Virus record (IMG/VR): IMGVR_UViG_3300017991_000125
Coordinates: 1 to 58,190 of that record
From: a virus
Length of the DNA stretch: 58,190 nt
Strand: one strand, 5' to 3'
Part shown: one piece after another, positions 1 through 7,138 of the stretch
Layout: every line of letters starts with the position of its first letter
Position numbering within the stretch: the stretch's first letter is position 1
Program-made: the position numbers and the translations under genes
Notes under the pieces: model-generated
Databases searched by the model: none
Told to the model about the DNA's origin: nothing
The model's input: the letters and a program-made list of their open reading frames with translations, nothing else

Positions 1-123
1 CTGCGCCCTCCCCAGGCGCATGCGTCTTTTGCTTCTCGGACTCAACGCAACTTGTCCCGGTATTGTACCTTATTTTGTATAGCGACAAAGAAGCCCATCG
101 CTTTTTCACAGCTGCCAACTGTG

Positions 124-509
124 TGGTGGAGCCGCCGGGAGTCGAACCCGGGTCCGCCTACGGGTCATGTACTGATCTTCACGTGTGTGGTCTCCCTTTT
201 CGTTTCAGACGGTGACTTCCGAGAGACGAGTCATCACGGTCTTACTGCGCTTTCGTTTACCCGGCGTCATCGCGCAGAACTCAGCCTGGGTTTGCCCGTG
301 TAATTACGCCCCCTGGGTTACTCGAGCTCCTCACTCAGGGCACGCCCGCGCCGTTTAAGCGGCCACGGCGAGCGGACTCGCCATGGGGGTCGGGAAGGGA
401 ACTACGTTGTCGGCAGTTCGAGTTGAGTGTCCTTTTTAACCCGCCGAACACACAAGGCGGAACACGCACAGTACACTTCCATCGCACACGTCGAAACCGT
501 GTCGGCCCC
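124..509 (-). ncRNA. ssrA: tmRNA (transfer-messenger RNA), complete
   Basis: The minus strand reads GGGGCCGACACGGTTTCGAC at the 5' end and ends ...CCGGCGGCTCCACCA. The 5' GGGGCCG pairs with the 3' CGGCTCC to give a 7-bp acceptor stem with a G3-U wobble, the alanine identity element of tmRNAs. Discriminator A and an encoded CCA follow. The T arm is CCGGG-TTCGACT-CCCGG. An internal tag frame ends in a TAA codon. The length of about 386 nt is normal for a one-piece tmRNA. It would rescue ribosomes stalled on broken or non-stop mRNA and tag the product for proteolysis. It is last in a minus-strand RNA block after a tRNA. That it belongs to the phage follows from the phage genes next to it. Confidence 0.95.
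355..414 (-). other. tmRNA proteolysis-tag reading frame
   Basis: Inside the tmRNA, a frame starting at GCC (412-414) encodes ADNVVPFPTPMASPLAVAA and stops with TAA at 355-357. The C-terminal AVAA matches the hydrophobic end that ClpXP-type proteases recognise in ssrA tags. The exact resume codon is inferred; GCC (Ala) before GAC-AAC fits the usual A-(N/D)-(D/N) start. The proline-rich middle differs from the common ANDENYALAA type. Confidence 0.85.
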
Positions 510-882
510 ATGAGAAGGATCTAAGTTGCCATGGTGTCCTCCAATCTGTTGGTCCCTACCAGGGGTGCGTGCTCTTGCCATCAGTCCGAGAAGGTTATCC
601 GAGGGTTATGAGCCCCCCGACTCCCTCAAGGTCCGGACTCGAGCGCGGGTTTATTGGTCTTTCCTAGTAGCTCCTCGAGGCAGCGGGAGTCGGTCCGAGT
701 TTACGGACTCACAACTTCCATCACCAAGGCGCTTCCCGTTTCCTTGGTTGCTGAGGAGCCCTACAAGGAGCTACTAGGAAAGACCAATTTTTCAAAGAGT
801 ACGCCTCCTACCTTACTCCTCCAGAGGACCTAGGAATCTGGAGTTTCATCCATGCCTCCACTCCAATACCTCGGAGACGTGA
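510..882 (-). other. Non-coding stretch between tRNA and tmRNA
   Basis: There is no credible coding frame on either strand. It contains the 653-788 inverted-repeat structure listed separately and several small self-complementary segments. At 603-615 the minus strand reads GGGCTCATAACCC, identical to an initiator-tRNA anticodon stem-loop, but I find no T arm or acceptor to complete a tRNA. The stretch is probably transcribed with the tRNA and tmRNA, since all three lie on one strand. Confidence 0.6.
653..788 (-). ncRNA. Candidate structured RNA with perfect 23-bp outer helix
   Basis: Bases 653-675 and 766-788 are exact inverted copies, 23 of 23. They can close a long helix around a 90-nt interior. 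On the minus strand the interior holds two further hairpins, ACCAAGG/CCTTGGT (7 bp) and GTCCG/CGGAC (5 bp). A possible CGGGA/TCCCG contact between one hairpin loop and the distal arm would be a pseudoknot. I do not recognise the family. Large ornate RNAs such as GOLLD and ROOL occur beside phage tRNAs, but this one is smaller and I cannot match it. A plus-strand reading is possible, because TTTTT follows the right arm. Confidence 0.55.
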
Positions 883-955
883 TAGCGGGGACCGGATTCG
901 AACCGGCGTGACGGGATTATGAGTCCCGCGACTGAAACCACTCGTCTACCCCGCA
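883..955 (-). tRNA. tRNA with CAU anticodon (Met, possibly initiator-like)
   Basis: The minus strand folds into a full 73-nt cloverleaf. The acceptor is TGCGGGG/CCCCGCT, the D stem GAC/GTC, the anticodon stem CGGGA/TCCCG with loop CTCATAA (anticodon CAT), the variable loop has 4 nt, and the T arm is GCCGG-TTCGAAT-CCGGT. CCA is not encoded. The first acceptor position is a T-T mismatch and the D stem has A11-U24; both are traits of bacterial initiator tRNAs. The anticodon stem has only two of the three G-C pairs typical of initiators, next to an A-T. Elongator Met or Ile2 (lysidine-modified CAU) remain possible. Confidence 0.85.
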
Positions 956-1132
956 TCAATGCCCGTCTTTCCGGGCTGTCCGCTCTAACCAGGACCTCCC
1001 CTTATCCGGCCTTACAGTAGCATGCCCGACCGGCATTTGGGTATTCGACCTGGACGTCAGCGACCCGCTAACACGAACCCACTGACAGCTGCGATGACCT
1101 ACGAGCAGCGTCCTGTAGGTCAGGGCATCAGC
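956..1132 (-). other. 5' part of the RNA block, hairpins and tRNA-like fragment
   Basis: No coding frame is supported. On the minus strand a segment near 960-1002 looks like a tRNA 5' half: a D-arm-like GTCC...TGGTTAGAGC...GGAC, then a GCCC/GGGC hairpin. No T arm follows before the real tRNA begins. Another hairpin, GACCTAC/GTAGGTC, lies near 1095-1121. This is probably the leader of the tRNA/tmRNA transcript. Confidence 0.4.
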
Positions 1133-1144
1133 TTCTTTTACCAG
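1133..1144 (-). promoter_or_regulatory. CTGGTAAAAGAA element upstream of the RNA block
   Basis: The minus strand reads CTGGTAAAAGAA here, 11 of 12 identical to elements at 2906-2917 and 39789-39800 on the plus strand. It sits just after the last late gene and just before the tRNA/ncRNA/tmRNA block, in the right orientation to drive it. I see no common -10 box downstream, so the polymerase that would use it is unknown. Confidence 0.45.
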
Positions 1145-1159
1145 GTAATGTGAGGCTTT

Positions 1160-1300
1160 TCAATTCTTGCGGGGGAGGGGATCTGTGACAGGCTTGCCCT
1201 TGCGCGCACGGTGACGGCGCCACTTTTCGAGGTCTCTCTTCTTGGGAGGCTTCGCAGGAAGGTTAACCGTCGGTCGACGGTAGATGGTGGGTTCACCCAT
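1160..1300 (-). CDS. Small highly basic protein, unknown function (46 aa)
   Basis: The frame starts at ATG 1298-1300 and overlaps the end of the preceding gene (stop 1293-1295) by eight bases, which suggests translational coupling. The protein is 46 residues and very basic in its second half (KKRDLEKWRRHRARKGK), as in nucleic-acid-binding peptides. There is no recognised domain. A longer form starting a few codons upstream is possible. It is the last gene of the minus-strand late block. It is less certain than its neighbours because it is short and has no clear Shine-Dalgarno sequence. Confidence 0.5.
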   Translation of the reverse strand: MGEPTIYRRPTVNLPAKPPKKRDLEKWRRHRARKGKPVTDPLPRKN

Positions 1301-2237
1301 AATAGAAGCCCGCATACGGATCATTGACGTAACGTCGGTCATGGGGACTGAAGCCTTCACGCTCAGGGCCGCCCATGGCCTCAACACGCTCCATGGTTTC
1401 ACGCTCCTTCTGCTTCGCCTTCTTGGCGGCGATAGCAGCGAGAAGGATCGCACCCACGGTTGCTCCGGCGAACGGGGCCACTTTCTTGCCCTTCTCAAGA
1501 CCCTCAATGATCCTCTCAGCGATGTGGATCTTACGTCGCAGACTCTCTTGGCCAATATCTAGAATAGGGTCGATGACTTTCTTACCTGCGTAATATCCAC
1601 CGAGGCCCCCCGCGGCACCGGCGACCCAGGGCATCGCACCACTCTCGAGAAACGCGACTTTATGCAGAAGGGTAGCGACTTTCATCTCGGCAGATTCTCC
1701 CGTATACGCTTGAGTCTTGGCGCTGTTCTTCGGAGGCTTGGGCACGTCAGGCATCCCCCCGCTGGTGCTCATGGGGGCGGGCATCTTCGGAAACTTGGCG
1801 GGTTTCGGCGTCACGGGTGCGTTTGGGGTATAGTCGAAGTTTGCTCCAAACTTGTACGCTTCGAGCTGAGCTGCTTGCTCTTTCAGCGCCTTGTCGTTCT
1901 TCGCAGAATCGATCCACGCTTTCCCTAGGAGTCCTGCACCCACAGCGCCTCCAAGAAGGCCCGCACGTCGCAGCCAGCGATACTTGCCTGGTTGGGACCA
2001 AAGACGACGAACCTTGCCTACCGTGTGGTGCTTGACCTTCTGCGCCGTACTCGGACCCGTACCCTTGATGACTTCTTTCTCCATCGCAGGGTGGGGTCCG
2101 GGGGTACTTCCTGACATCCGCATGCCAGGAGTGAAGTCCGAGATGCCTCGAGCTTGAGCCAACTCTTTCTCTCGCTGCAGCAGGCGCTCGTACAGCTCGT
2201 CATGGCCGCCCAACGCTAGTTTCTCGAGTGTACGCAT
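1293..2237 (-). CDS. Putative internal virion protein with hydrophobic segments (314 aa)
   Basis: I do not recognise the family. The N-terminus is charged and helical (about 1-35). A Gly/Ala-rich hydrophobic segment lies near residues 92-110, a Pro/Lys-rich linker follows (about 135-175), and two more hydrophobic stretches lie near 205-220 and 250-272. Two K-x-A motifs (LEKLA at the N-terminus, LHKVA near 190) match those in many proteins of the late block. TAGGAT overlaps the stop of the upstream gene and serves as ribosome binding site. Position and composition suggest a membrane-interacting or internal virion component, which is inference only. Confidence 0.75.
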   Translation of the reverse strand: MRTLEKLALGGHDELYERLLQREKELAQARGISDFTPGMRMSGSTPGPHPAMEKEVIKGTGPSTAQKVKHHTVGKVRRLWSQPGKYRWLRRAGLLGGAVGAGLLGKAWIDSAKNDKALKEQAAQLEAYKFGANFDYTPNAPVTPKPAKFPKMPAPMSTSGGMPDVPKPPKNSAKTQAYTGESAEMKVATLLHKVAFLESGAMPWVAGAAGGLGGYYAGKKVIDPILDIGQESLRRKIHIAERIIEGLEKGKKVAPFAGATVGAILLAAIAAKKAKQKERETMERVEAMGGPEREGFSPHDRRYVNDPYAGFYYG

Positions 2238-2242
2238 TTATC

Positions 2243-2878
2243 CTACATCCCCGTGTTACTCAGTGTCACCGCGTAGGGAGTCTGTGCCGAGGCGCTCGTG
2301 AGAGGTACTCCCTGGAGGAGGGGCCGGTTGTACGGCTGCTCGCTTTTCAGGGCCTCTTTTAGTGCATTTCTCTGTAAAACGCGCTCAGCAAGCAGCCCCC
2401 GCGATACCTGGCGTGCCTGGCGCTCTCGTTGGTCTCCTTTGGCGCCCCAGAGAGCGCTCCCAGTCAGTAACCCAGCCCCGGCACCGAGCAGTGGGAGGAG
2501 TTTCACTGAGAGCGGAAGGTTCTTGAGACCTTTGAGACTTCGGTTCTTCAACAGCCCCTGTTCCAGCATCTCTTTGAAGGGGGCCGTAGTAGCCTTCCCG
2601 CCGAGACCACGAGCCAGGACACCTCCTCCGATACCTCCAGCGAGGGCGCCTCCCGCAGCTGGGCGCAATAACCCACGAGACCTCTCGGACTTAGCGAGGT
2701 CGTCTACAGTTTGCCCCTCGTGGAGTCCCCGAGCCATGCGCTCGACCATGGAACGGGGAGCCCACTCGGACATTCCGGTGAGCCTCTCCTGGTAATTCGG
2801 AGTACCCGCAAAGGTGAACGGGATTCCAGAAGGCCGGAACCAGATACCACCTGCGTGTTTCAGTAGTCCTTCACTCAT
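2243..2878 (-). CDS. Putative virion-associated protein, Gly/Ala-rich (211 aa)
   Basis: Unrecognised. The N-terminal half is charged. Two Gly/Ala/Leu-rich hydrophobic segments lie near residues 72-92 and 122-145, and the C-terminus is polar. The start MSEGLLKHAGG carries the K-x-A motif of other late proteins. A TATAATT element lies only about 10 bases upstream of the ATG and there is no clear Shine-Dalgarno, so the message may be nearly leaderless or the true start may lie downstream. Its Gly-rich hydrophobic build resembles the next gene on the strand, and both may be internal virion proteins. Confidence 0.7.
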   Translation of the reverse strand: MSEGLLKHAGGIWFRPSGIPFTFAGTPNYQERLTGMSEWAPRSMVERMARGLHEGQTVDDLAKSERSRGLLRPAAGGALAGGIGGGVLARGLGGKATTAPFKEMLEQGLLKNRSLKGLKNLPLSVKLLPLLGAGAGLLTGSALWGAKGDQRERQARQVSRGLLAERVLQRNALKEALKSEQPYNRPLLQGVPLTSASAQTPYAVTLSNTGM

Positions 2879-2887
2879 GACACCACG

Positions 2888-2894
2888 AATTATA
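2888..2894 (-). promoter_or_regulatory. Late promoter-like TATAATT element
   Basis: The minus strand reads CGTATAATTC in the gap upstream of the gene starting at 2878. The heptamer TATAATT recurs, with small changes, in at least eight other late-gene gaps. I see no -35 partner. Confidence 0.45.
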
Positions 2895-2905
2895 CGGCAA
2901 AATCC

Positions 2906-2917
2906 TTGGTAAAAGAA
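2906..2917 (+). promoter_or_regulatory. TTGGTAAAAGAA element upstream of a putative short RNA
   Basis: The plus-strand sequence is identical to that at 39789-39800 and differs by one base from the minus-strand copy at 1133-1144. An intrinsic terminator follows at 2959-2983, so it could direct a transcript of only about 60 nt. Confidence 0.45.
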
Positions 2918-2983
2918 GGGGGACCCATTGGCTTTGGAAACTAGTGGCTATCCCACGTAGAGGGACCTCGGGGTCCCTCTTTT
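2918..2983 (+). ncRNA. Putative short plus-strand RNA
   Basis: The segment between the TTGGTAAAAGAA element and the terminator has no ATG with a ribosome binding site. If transcribed it would give an RNA of roughly 60 nt antisense to the intergenic leader and the last codon of the neighbouring minus-strand gene. It is supported only by the flanking signals. Confidence 0.35.
2959..2983 (+). terminator. Rho-independent terminator, plus strand
   Basis: AGAGGGACC/GGTCCCTCT forms a perfect 9-bp stem with a TCGG loop, and the T-tract runs on from the stem. The T-tract lies only on the plus side, so it acts against plus-strand transcripts, although the neighbouring genes are on the minus strand. 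Confidence 0.75.
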
Positions 2984-3248
2984 AGCTTCTAGGTCCTTGA
3001 GCCCCTCCGTAACCGGACTGGATCTTGGTTGCGGGACGCTTTGGACTGTGCGTATGGACGTACCCGGCCTTGTTCCCTTTGCAGCCTGGATACGAAGGAA
3101 TGACGGTATTCATAGTGACAGGACCGCTGCGCCATACTCGAGATAGGATGTTCCCGCAGTCCGGACAAGGCACCTCTTCTTTGGCGTCGCTGACCACTTC
3201 TTCGGTTTCGAGTTTGCAGCGTTCACAAATGTAATCGAACATGGGCAT
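2982..3248 (-). CDS. Small zinc-ribbon protein, FmdB-like (88 aa)
   Basis: The N-terminus MPMFDYICERC...CPDCG is the classic start of FmdB/CxxC zinc-ribbon proteins (MPxYxYxCxxC), with metal ligands in the pairs CERC and CPDC. The C-terminal half is Gly/Lys/Arg-rich and unstructured. FmdB-like proteins are thought to be regulators or small metal-binding adaptors; the role in a phage is unknown. The start follows directly on the stop of the 605-residue gene, with a GGAG-like ribosome binding site. Its stop codon lies inside the plus-strand terminator. Confidence 0.8.
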   Translation of the reverse strand: MPMFDYICERCKLETEEVVSDAKEEVPCPDCGNILSRVWRSGPVTMNTVIPSYPGCKGNKAGYVHTHSPKRPATKIQSGYGGAQGPRS

Positions 3249-5066
3249 TTAGGACTCCGTCGTCTCGGATACAATAGACATGTTAGCATCGAACTCCACT
3301 GAAGGAGCCGGAGAAATCTCTTCACAAAGATTGAGTTGAACCTCAGACTCCACCGGCGCAACACCAACGCTCATATCGTCATTAAAGTATTGGTTCTCCA
3401 GGTCCTCCACAGCGCTATCGAGACCCTCGAGAACAGGGGTAAGTCCGCTAGAGCTCCCTCCGAAGATCCAGCCGATGAGTCGCATGAAACTTTCGACTAT
3501 CTGCTTACCGCTCTGAGCCCCCACGTCAGCTGCTGCGCTGGGGGACGGTCCCCCTGCCATCAAAATGACACCCGTAACGTACTCATCCCCCTTATGGAAT
3601 GGAGGAGAAGACGCGTAGCTGGAACGAAGAGACAGCGCTAAATCCTGTATGAAGAACGTGTTGCCACCTTCCCCCTCAAAGGTACGGTAATAGACCCCCG
3701 CAGTCGGAAGTTGGAACTTGAAGGTGAGCTGCTCTAAGGCATCCAAGATCTTGTTGACGAGCTCTTCATATCGCTGGATCTCTGACTTCAAGAACTCGAC
3801 GTACTCAGTGATGAAGTCCAGAGCCCCGACGAGCTTACCTGCCATCTTCTCGAGCTCCGCTACCAACAAGCGCAAGAGGTAGGCAAACTCCGGAAACAAG
3901 GAAGAGACAGAGGGAGTGCGTCTCCAGTCGGGAGGGGTACTCCCAGGAACAGTAGGGTAGGGGACAACACGAACAACATTAGAGGTGTACCAGTACTCGT
4001 AAGCGGTACCGTCGGACGTGGTGCGATCTTCGTCAGCACCGTACGCCCGGAGTTTCCACGCGATAGTGTAGTAGAACGAGTCGTCGGGTTCGGATTCGAT
4101 GTTCTCATCGATGTAGGTAACGTCTGTAGGGTCGTACGGGCCTTCAAAGACTACCTCACTGGGTCCAAAGGTAGAGCCATTAGACAACGTCCGAGTACCC
4201 ATCAAGTCAACAACACTGTTAGCACTGAGTGCGTTGACATTGTTCTTGGAGCGAATGATAGCGTACCGCTCCGGGAAGAGGATGATTCCTCCGAGGTCAG
4301 TCAACTTGGTGATAGGAACTTCGACGGGGTCCCACTCAAGGAAGGTGCTGAACTTTCCTCCCGTGTCGTTTACTGCGGACTTTACGATGGGGGTCATGGC
4401 CCGACCCTGTAAGTTCTGAGGCCGGGGAGCTTTGGGGACACCGTCCAGATCAAAGTCGAAGAGTCCGAAGAGTTTCCAGATGTCATCCAAGAAACCTAAA
4501 GCATCGAATCCTCCGACGCCCATGACCAAGACCACACCGCCAACGTAATCGTCCTCATCATAGAACTGCGGGCGGTTAGTATCGCCCTCGTCTCTAAGGG
4601 ATTCGATGACAGTCTTGAAGAACCCGTAGTTGCCTCCGTTGTAGCGGTTGGCTTCGACCAAGAAGTCGTTGAGGTTGTCGTCTTTCCAAGGAGGAAGGAT
4701 CTGTCCGAGATTTCCAGGCTGGTCGGTATCCGCGACACCTTCTCCGAAGATGCCAAGGCTGCCTGCCCAATCTGGAGTGATGTCCCCCAAGTTCAAGAAG
4801 TTGGTAGCGAATCGTTTCCGGATAGGGACTCCCAAGATGTAGACCCCAACATCTTCGAGGAACCCCTCCACGACTTCCTTGATCTTATCGATAATGGCTT
4901 TGATGGCTGCGGCTAAGGGGTCGGTGAACGCAGTAATGAAGTTGAGGATGCTCTCGAGAATCCCAACGATGATCTCTAAGAACTCACGAATCTTGTCGAT
5001 GATCTCCGATAAGTCAGCTACGGCCCCGAGATCCGGAAGATCGAGTTCCCATTTCTGCCAACCCAT
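3249..5066 (-). CDS. Virion structural protein, unknown (605 aa)
   Basis: Residues about 15-85 form amphipathic, Ile/Leu-rich helices (EIIDKIREFLEIIVGILES and on), followed by mixed beta-rich sequence. Two segments resemble each other, each ending in a YxGGVxLxMG or YVTGVILMAGG pattern (near 170-185 and 495-510), which suggests an internal duplication. A fibronectin-like stretch may lie near 290-380. The C-terminal part has another helical region (about 395-450). It lies in a run of minus-strand structural genes, stop and start touching both neighbours, so it is probably a tail or baseplate component. Confidence 0.75.
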   Translation of the reverse strand: MGWQKWELDLPDLGAVADLSEIIDKIREFLEIIVGILESILNFITAFTDPLAAAIKAIIDKIKEVVEGFLEDVGVYILGVPIRKRFATNFLNLGDITPDWAGSLGIFGEGVADTDQPGNLGQILPPWKDDNLNDFLVEANRYNGGNYGFFKTVIESLRDEGDTNRPQFYDEDDYVGGVVLVMGVGGFDALGFLDDIWKLFGLFDFDLDGVPKAPRPQNLQGRAMTPIVKSAVNDTGGKFSTFLEWDPVEVPITKLTDLGGIILFPERYAIIRSKNNVNALSANSVVDLMGTRTLSNGSTFGPSEVVFEGPYDPTDVTYIDENIESEPDDSFYYTIAWKLRAYGADEDRTTSDGTAYEYWYTSNVVRVVPYPTVPGSTPPDWRRTPSVSSLFPEFAYLLRLLVAELEKMAGKLVGALDFITEYVEFLKSEIQRYEELVNKILDALEQLTFKFQLPTAGVYYRTFEGEGGNTFFIQDLALSLRSSYASSPPFHKGDEYVTGVILMAGGPSPSAAADVGAQSGKQIVESFMRLIGWIFGGSSSGLTPVLEGLDSAVEDLENQYFNDDMSVGVAPVESEVQLNLCEEISPAPSVEFDANMSIVSETTES

Positions 5067-5822
5067 CTACTTCACCCGATTCATAATAGTGCGCATCTGG
5101 GAATTCTGGAGCACTGGAAGAGTCCCGAAACCCTCCAACCGGCTTGCTCCGTACCTACGCCAGAGCGCGTACACGTACTCACAGTCCAGGAGGACAAGCC
5201 GCTTGAACGGTTCGAGTCTCCAACCCGGAGGAGCAGACGTGAGGTTATTTACGACGTAAAGCAGGTCGTCATACGCCTTGTTCGTGGAGTCTGAGGACGT
5301 GGTGCTCTCAATCTCCCAGTTGAACCTGCCACGACCTGCAGGAACCTGAATCGGTTTAACCGTCGAGACTACCCCTGGAGACGCGGCGTTCCAGAGCTCT
5401 GTAAAGAGAGCCGAACCCAAGGTGGTGTAGAGGTACGCGCATTTCCAAAAGTTCTCGTCGGCTTCCGTAAACAGCGAGGTGTACGTGGTATAAACACTTA
5501 AAGCTGCCCGGTTGATTTCACGACCATATACGAACGCACACGTCTCCATTTCCTGCAGCTGTTCAGTTCGGATGTTCACGGTGCGCGCCTCGTTTACTGA
5601 GGCTTTCATGAAACCCACACGCCGATCTTTTTGGACTGGAGGGGACAACGAGAGGGAAGGGTCCACACGTAAAACGTGCCCCAAAAGTAGACCAACTGGA
5701 GCATCCCCACGCATGGCACCGACGGCACCTCCAAACTGCTGACGTGCTGTAGCGTAGAGACTAGCGTCCCGGACGGCTTTTTCGTCCGCTGCTCTCTGAC
5801 CGCTCTGAAGATCCAGGCTCAT
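5067..5822 (-). CDS. Virion structural protein, unknown (251 aa)
   Basis: The protein is soluble, mixed alpha/beta, with no family I recognise. Tyr/Trp-rich segments lie in the middle (about 105-140). GAGGGAAC before the ATG is a good ribosome binding site, and the stop is immediately followed by the next start, so it is translated with the 605-residue protein. A tail-associated or baseplate role is inferred from position only. Confidence 0.7.
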   Translation of the reverse strand: MSLDLQSGQRAADEKAVRDASLYATARQQFGGAVGAMRGDAPVGLLLGHVLRVDPSLSLSPPVQKDRRVGFMKASVNEARTVNIRTEQLQEMETCAFVYGREINRAALSVYTTYTSLFTEADENFWKCAYLYTTLGSALFTELWNAASPGVVSTVKPIQVPAGRGRFNWEIESTTSSDSTNKAYDDLLYVVNNLTSAPPGWRLEPFKRLVLLDCEYVYALWRRYGASRLEGFGTLPVLQNSQMRTIMNRVK

Positions 5823-6015
5823 GTTCCCTCAGCATGTCCAAATCCGCGGCGGCGTGTTTTCGAAACTCGGAGAGGAAGTTCGTCTTCACTCCATGGGCAC
5901 GAAATTGAGCCTGCGCCCGAGCTAGCTTCTCGTACGTCATCACGCGGATTAGACGCACAGTAAGCTTACCCAATTTTTCGAGTTCAGACGACTCCGGTCG
6001 CTGACGCCAAGTCAT
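5761..6015 (-). CDS. Small charged protein, start uncertain (84 aa)
   Basis: The frame overlaps the next gene by 62 bases. The segment from MTWRQRPESS onward looks like a real charged helical protein (ELEKLGKLTVRLIRV...LARAQAQFRAHG). Upstream extension in the same frame is low-complexity and overlaps a plus-strand gene, so I start at 6015. An internal ATG at 5940 is an alternative; neither has a clear Shine-Dalgarno. It is probably the first gene of this minus-strand group, divergent from the small plus-strand gene at 6051. Confidence 0.5.
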   Translation of the reverse strand: MTWRQRPESSELEKLGKLTVRLIRVMTYEKLARAQAQFRAHGVKTNFLSEFRKHAAADLDMLREHEPGSSERSESSGRKSRPGR

Positions 6016-6050
6016 AGAGAAAACGATAACAGAGAAAGGAGCCTGCAACA

Positions 6051-6242
6051 ATGGGTAAACGAGGAGGCGGTACGTGGAAGCTCGTCTTAGTAGAGGTGGG
6101 GGTGGCACTCCTTGCGGTACTCGGTAAGGAGATCGCCAACCGAGCCTCCGAGTACATGGACGAGCGGGCCGAAAAGCGGAAAGAGAAGGCCAAGGAAGAA
6201 GATAAAGAGTCAAAAAGTGAGGGGGAAAACGGTACAAGTTAG
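6051..6242 (+). CDS. Small single-pass membrane protein (63 aa)
   Basis: The protein has a short basic N-terminus, a hydrophobic segment at about residues 9-25 (WKLVLVEVGVALLAVLG) and a long charged Lys/Glu tail. AAAGGAG lies 8 bases before the ATG. It begins a short plus-strand group inside the minus-strand late block. The topology suits a small inner-membrane peptide such as a lysis or superinfection factor, but nothing identifies one. Confidence 0.7.
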   Translation: MGKRGGGTWKLVLVEVGVALLAVLGKEIANRASEYMDERAEKRKEKAKEEDKESKSEGENGTS

Positions 6243-6292
6243 TGTACTCAGAACAGGCCGATAGACCGGTCGAACAACTAAGGAGGAGAGAG

Positions 6293-6430
6293 ATGAAGTC
6301 GTTCTTCAAGGCGATCCTGATCCCGCTCGGAACCTACGCCGTCCTGCGCGGTGGCGAAGCCGTCGCCAGCGCCGTCGCCAAGCGCCACTCCCGCAAGAAG
6401 CGCGAGAGCGAGCAGAGCAGCGAGAACTAG
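6293..6430 (+). CDS. Small membrane-associated basic peptide (45 aa)
   Basis: The start is set by the strong AAGGAGGAGAG just before ATG 6293; an upstream ATG at 6242 has no such site. The peptide is MKSFFKAILIPLG..., with a hydrophobic first 22 residues and a very basic Lys/Arg/Ser tail. The function is unknown. It lies 50 bases after the preceding small membrane protein and before a terminator, so the two are probably one transcript. Confidence 0.7.
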   Translation: MKSFFKAILIPLGTYAVLRGGEAVASAVAKRHSRKKRESEQSSEN

Positions 6431-6466
6431 CGACACCTCCCCGGCGACGATCCCACCGGATACTAC

Positions 6467-6496
6467 AAGACACGGAATCCCCTCCGTGTCTTTTTT
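6467..6496 (+). terminator. Rho-independent terminator, plus strand
   Basis: AAGACACGGA/TCCGTGTCTT forms a perfect 10-bp stem with a 6-nt loop, followed by TTTT. It ends the two small membrane-peptide genes. Confidence 0.9.
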
Positions 6497-6511
6497 GGTA
6501 GGAGGTTCCGT

Positions 6512-7138
6512 ATGGGTAAGTACTTAAGAGCGCGGCAATCTAATTACATTGGGTGTGCTGTTACGGGTTGTTCGAAAGACTGCTGTGTGGAGTTAGTGGC
6601 GATGCGAAAAGATGGGAGTAGGATCTACATTCCTGCCTGTCAGAAGCATATCTCCCAAGCTCACACAGCCAAGAGAGATCTAGAAAGTGGAAAAGAGCCA
6701 CGAGAGGTTAGGGTCCAGGTCCAGGTGAAGGGCGAGAAGGTACTCAAACCGTTAAGCCTTTGCGAGCTGTTCTACCGGGCCCCTGGAGAGCAAATCAAAC
6801 ATCGGTCTGAAGAAGAGCAAGAGATACTAGACAAAGCCAGAGTCGTCAAAAAATGGAAATGGGTAGAAGATTTCGACATGTGGATGAACGCAGCCGGTAA
6901 GACCGTCCCTCTCAAGGACCTCGAGTATAAAGAGCTCGAAGATTCGGCGTTGCTTATTCGACGTGTCAATATACAGAGACGCACCAAGAAGATTCAATGG
7001 ATAACCGAGCTGGAGAAGATCGCGCCACCCATTCAATACGCTTACCCCGAGGACGAGCTCGAAGTAGGTATGGAAATGGCGTACGCAAAACTCGACGAAT
7101 TCTACGAGGAATACAGATCGAGAGGGGTCCTTCCATGA
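6512..7138 (+). CDS. Unknown protein with N-terminal Cys cluster (208 aa)
   Basis: GGAGGTTCCGT precedes the ATG. The N-terminal 45 residues contain CAVTGCSKDCC and a later CQKH, which could bind a metal as a treble-clef or zinc-finger fold (HNH-like folds also begin so, but I see no HNH core). The rest is charged and helical. The following gene starts 14 bases downstream. It lies directly after a terminator, so its promoter must be near 6497 or transcription must read through. Confidence 0.7.
   Translation: MGKYLRARQSNYIGCAVTGCSKDCCVELVAMRKDGSRIYIPACQKHISQAHTAKRDLESGKEPREVRVQVQVKGEKVLKPLSLCELFYRAPGEQIKHRSEEEQEILDKARVVKKWKWVEDFDMWMNAAGKTVPLKDLEYKELEDSALLIRRVNIQRRTKKIQWITELEKIAPPIQYAYPEDELEVGMEMAYAKLDEFYEEYRSRGVLP

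Noticed and set aside
52-303. Open frame on the plus strand across the tmRNA
   Set aside because: It is antisense to the tmRNA and has no ribosome binding site.
603-615. Initiator-like anticodon stem-loop GGGCTCATAACCC as a second tRNA
   Set aside because: No T-loop or matching acceptor stem could be found on the same strand; kept only as a note.
526-777. Open frame on the plus strand across the inverted repeat region
   Set aside because: Low-complexity translation, no ribosome binding site, and it runs through the structured RNA.
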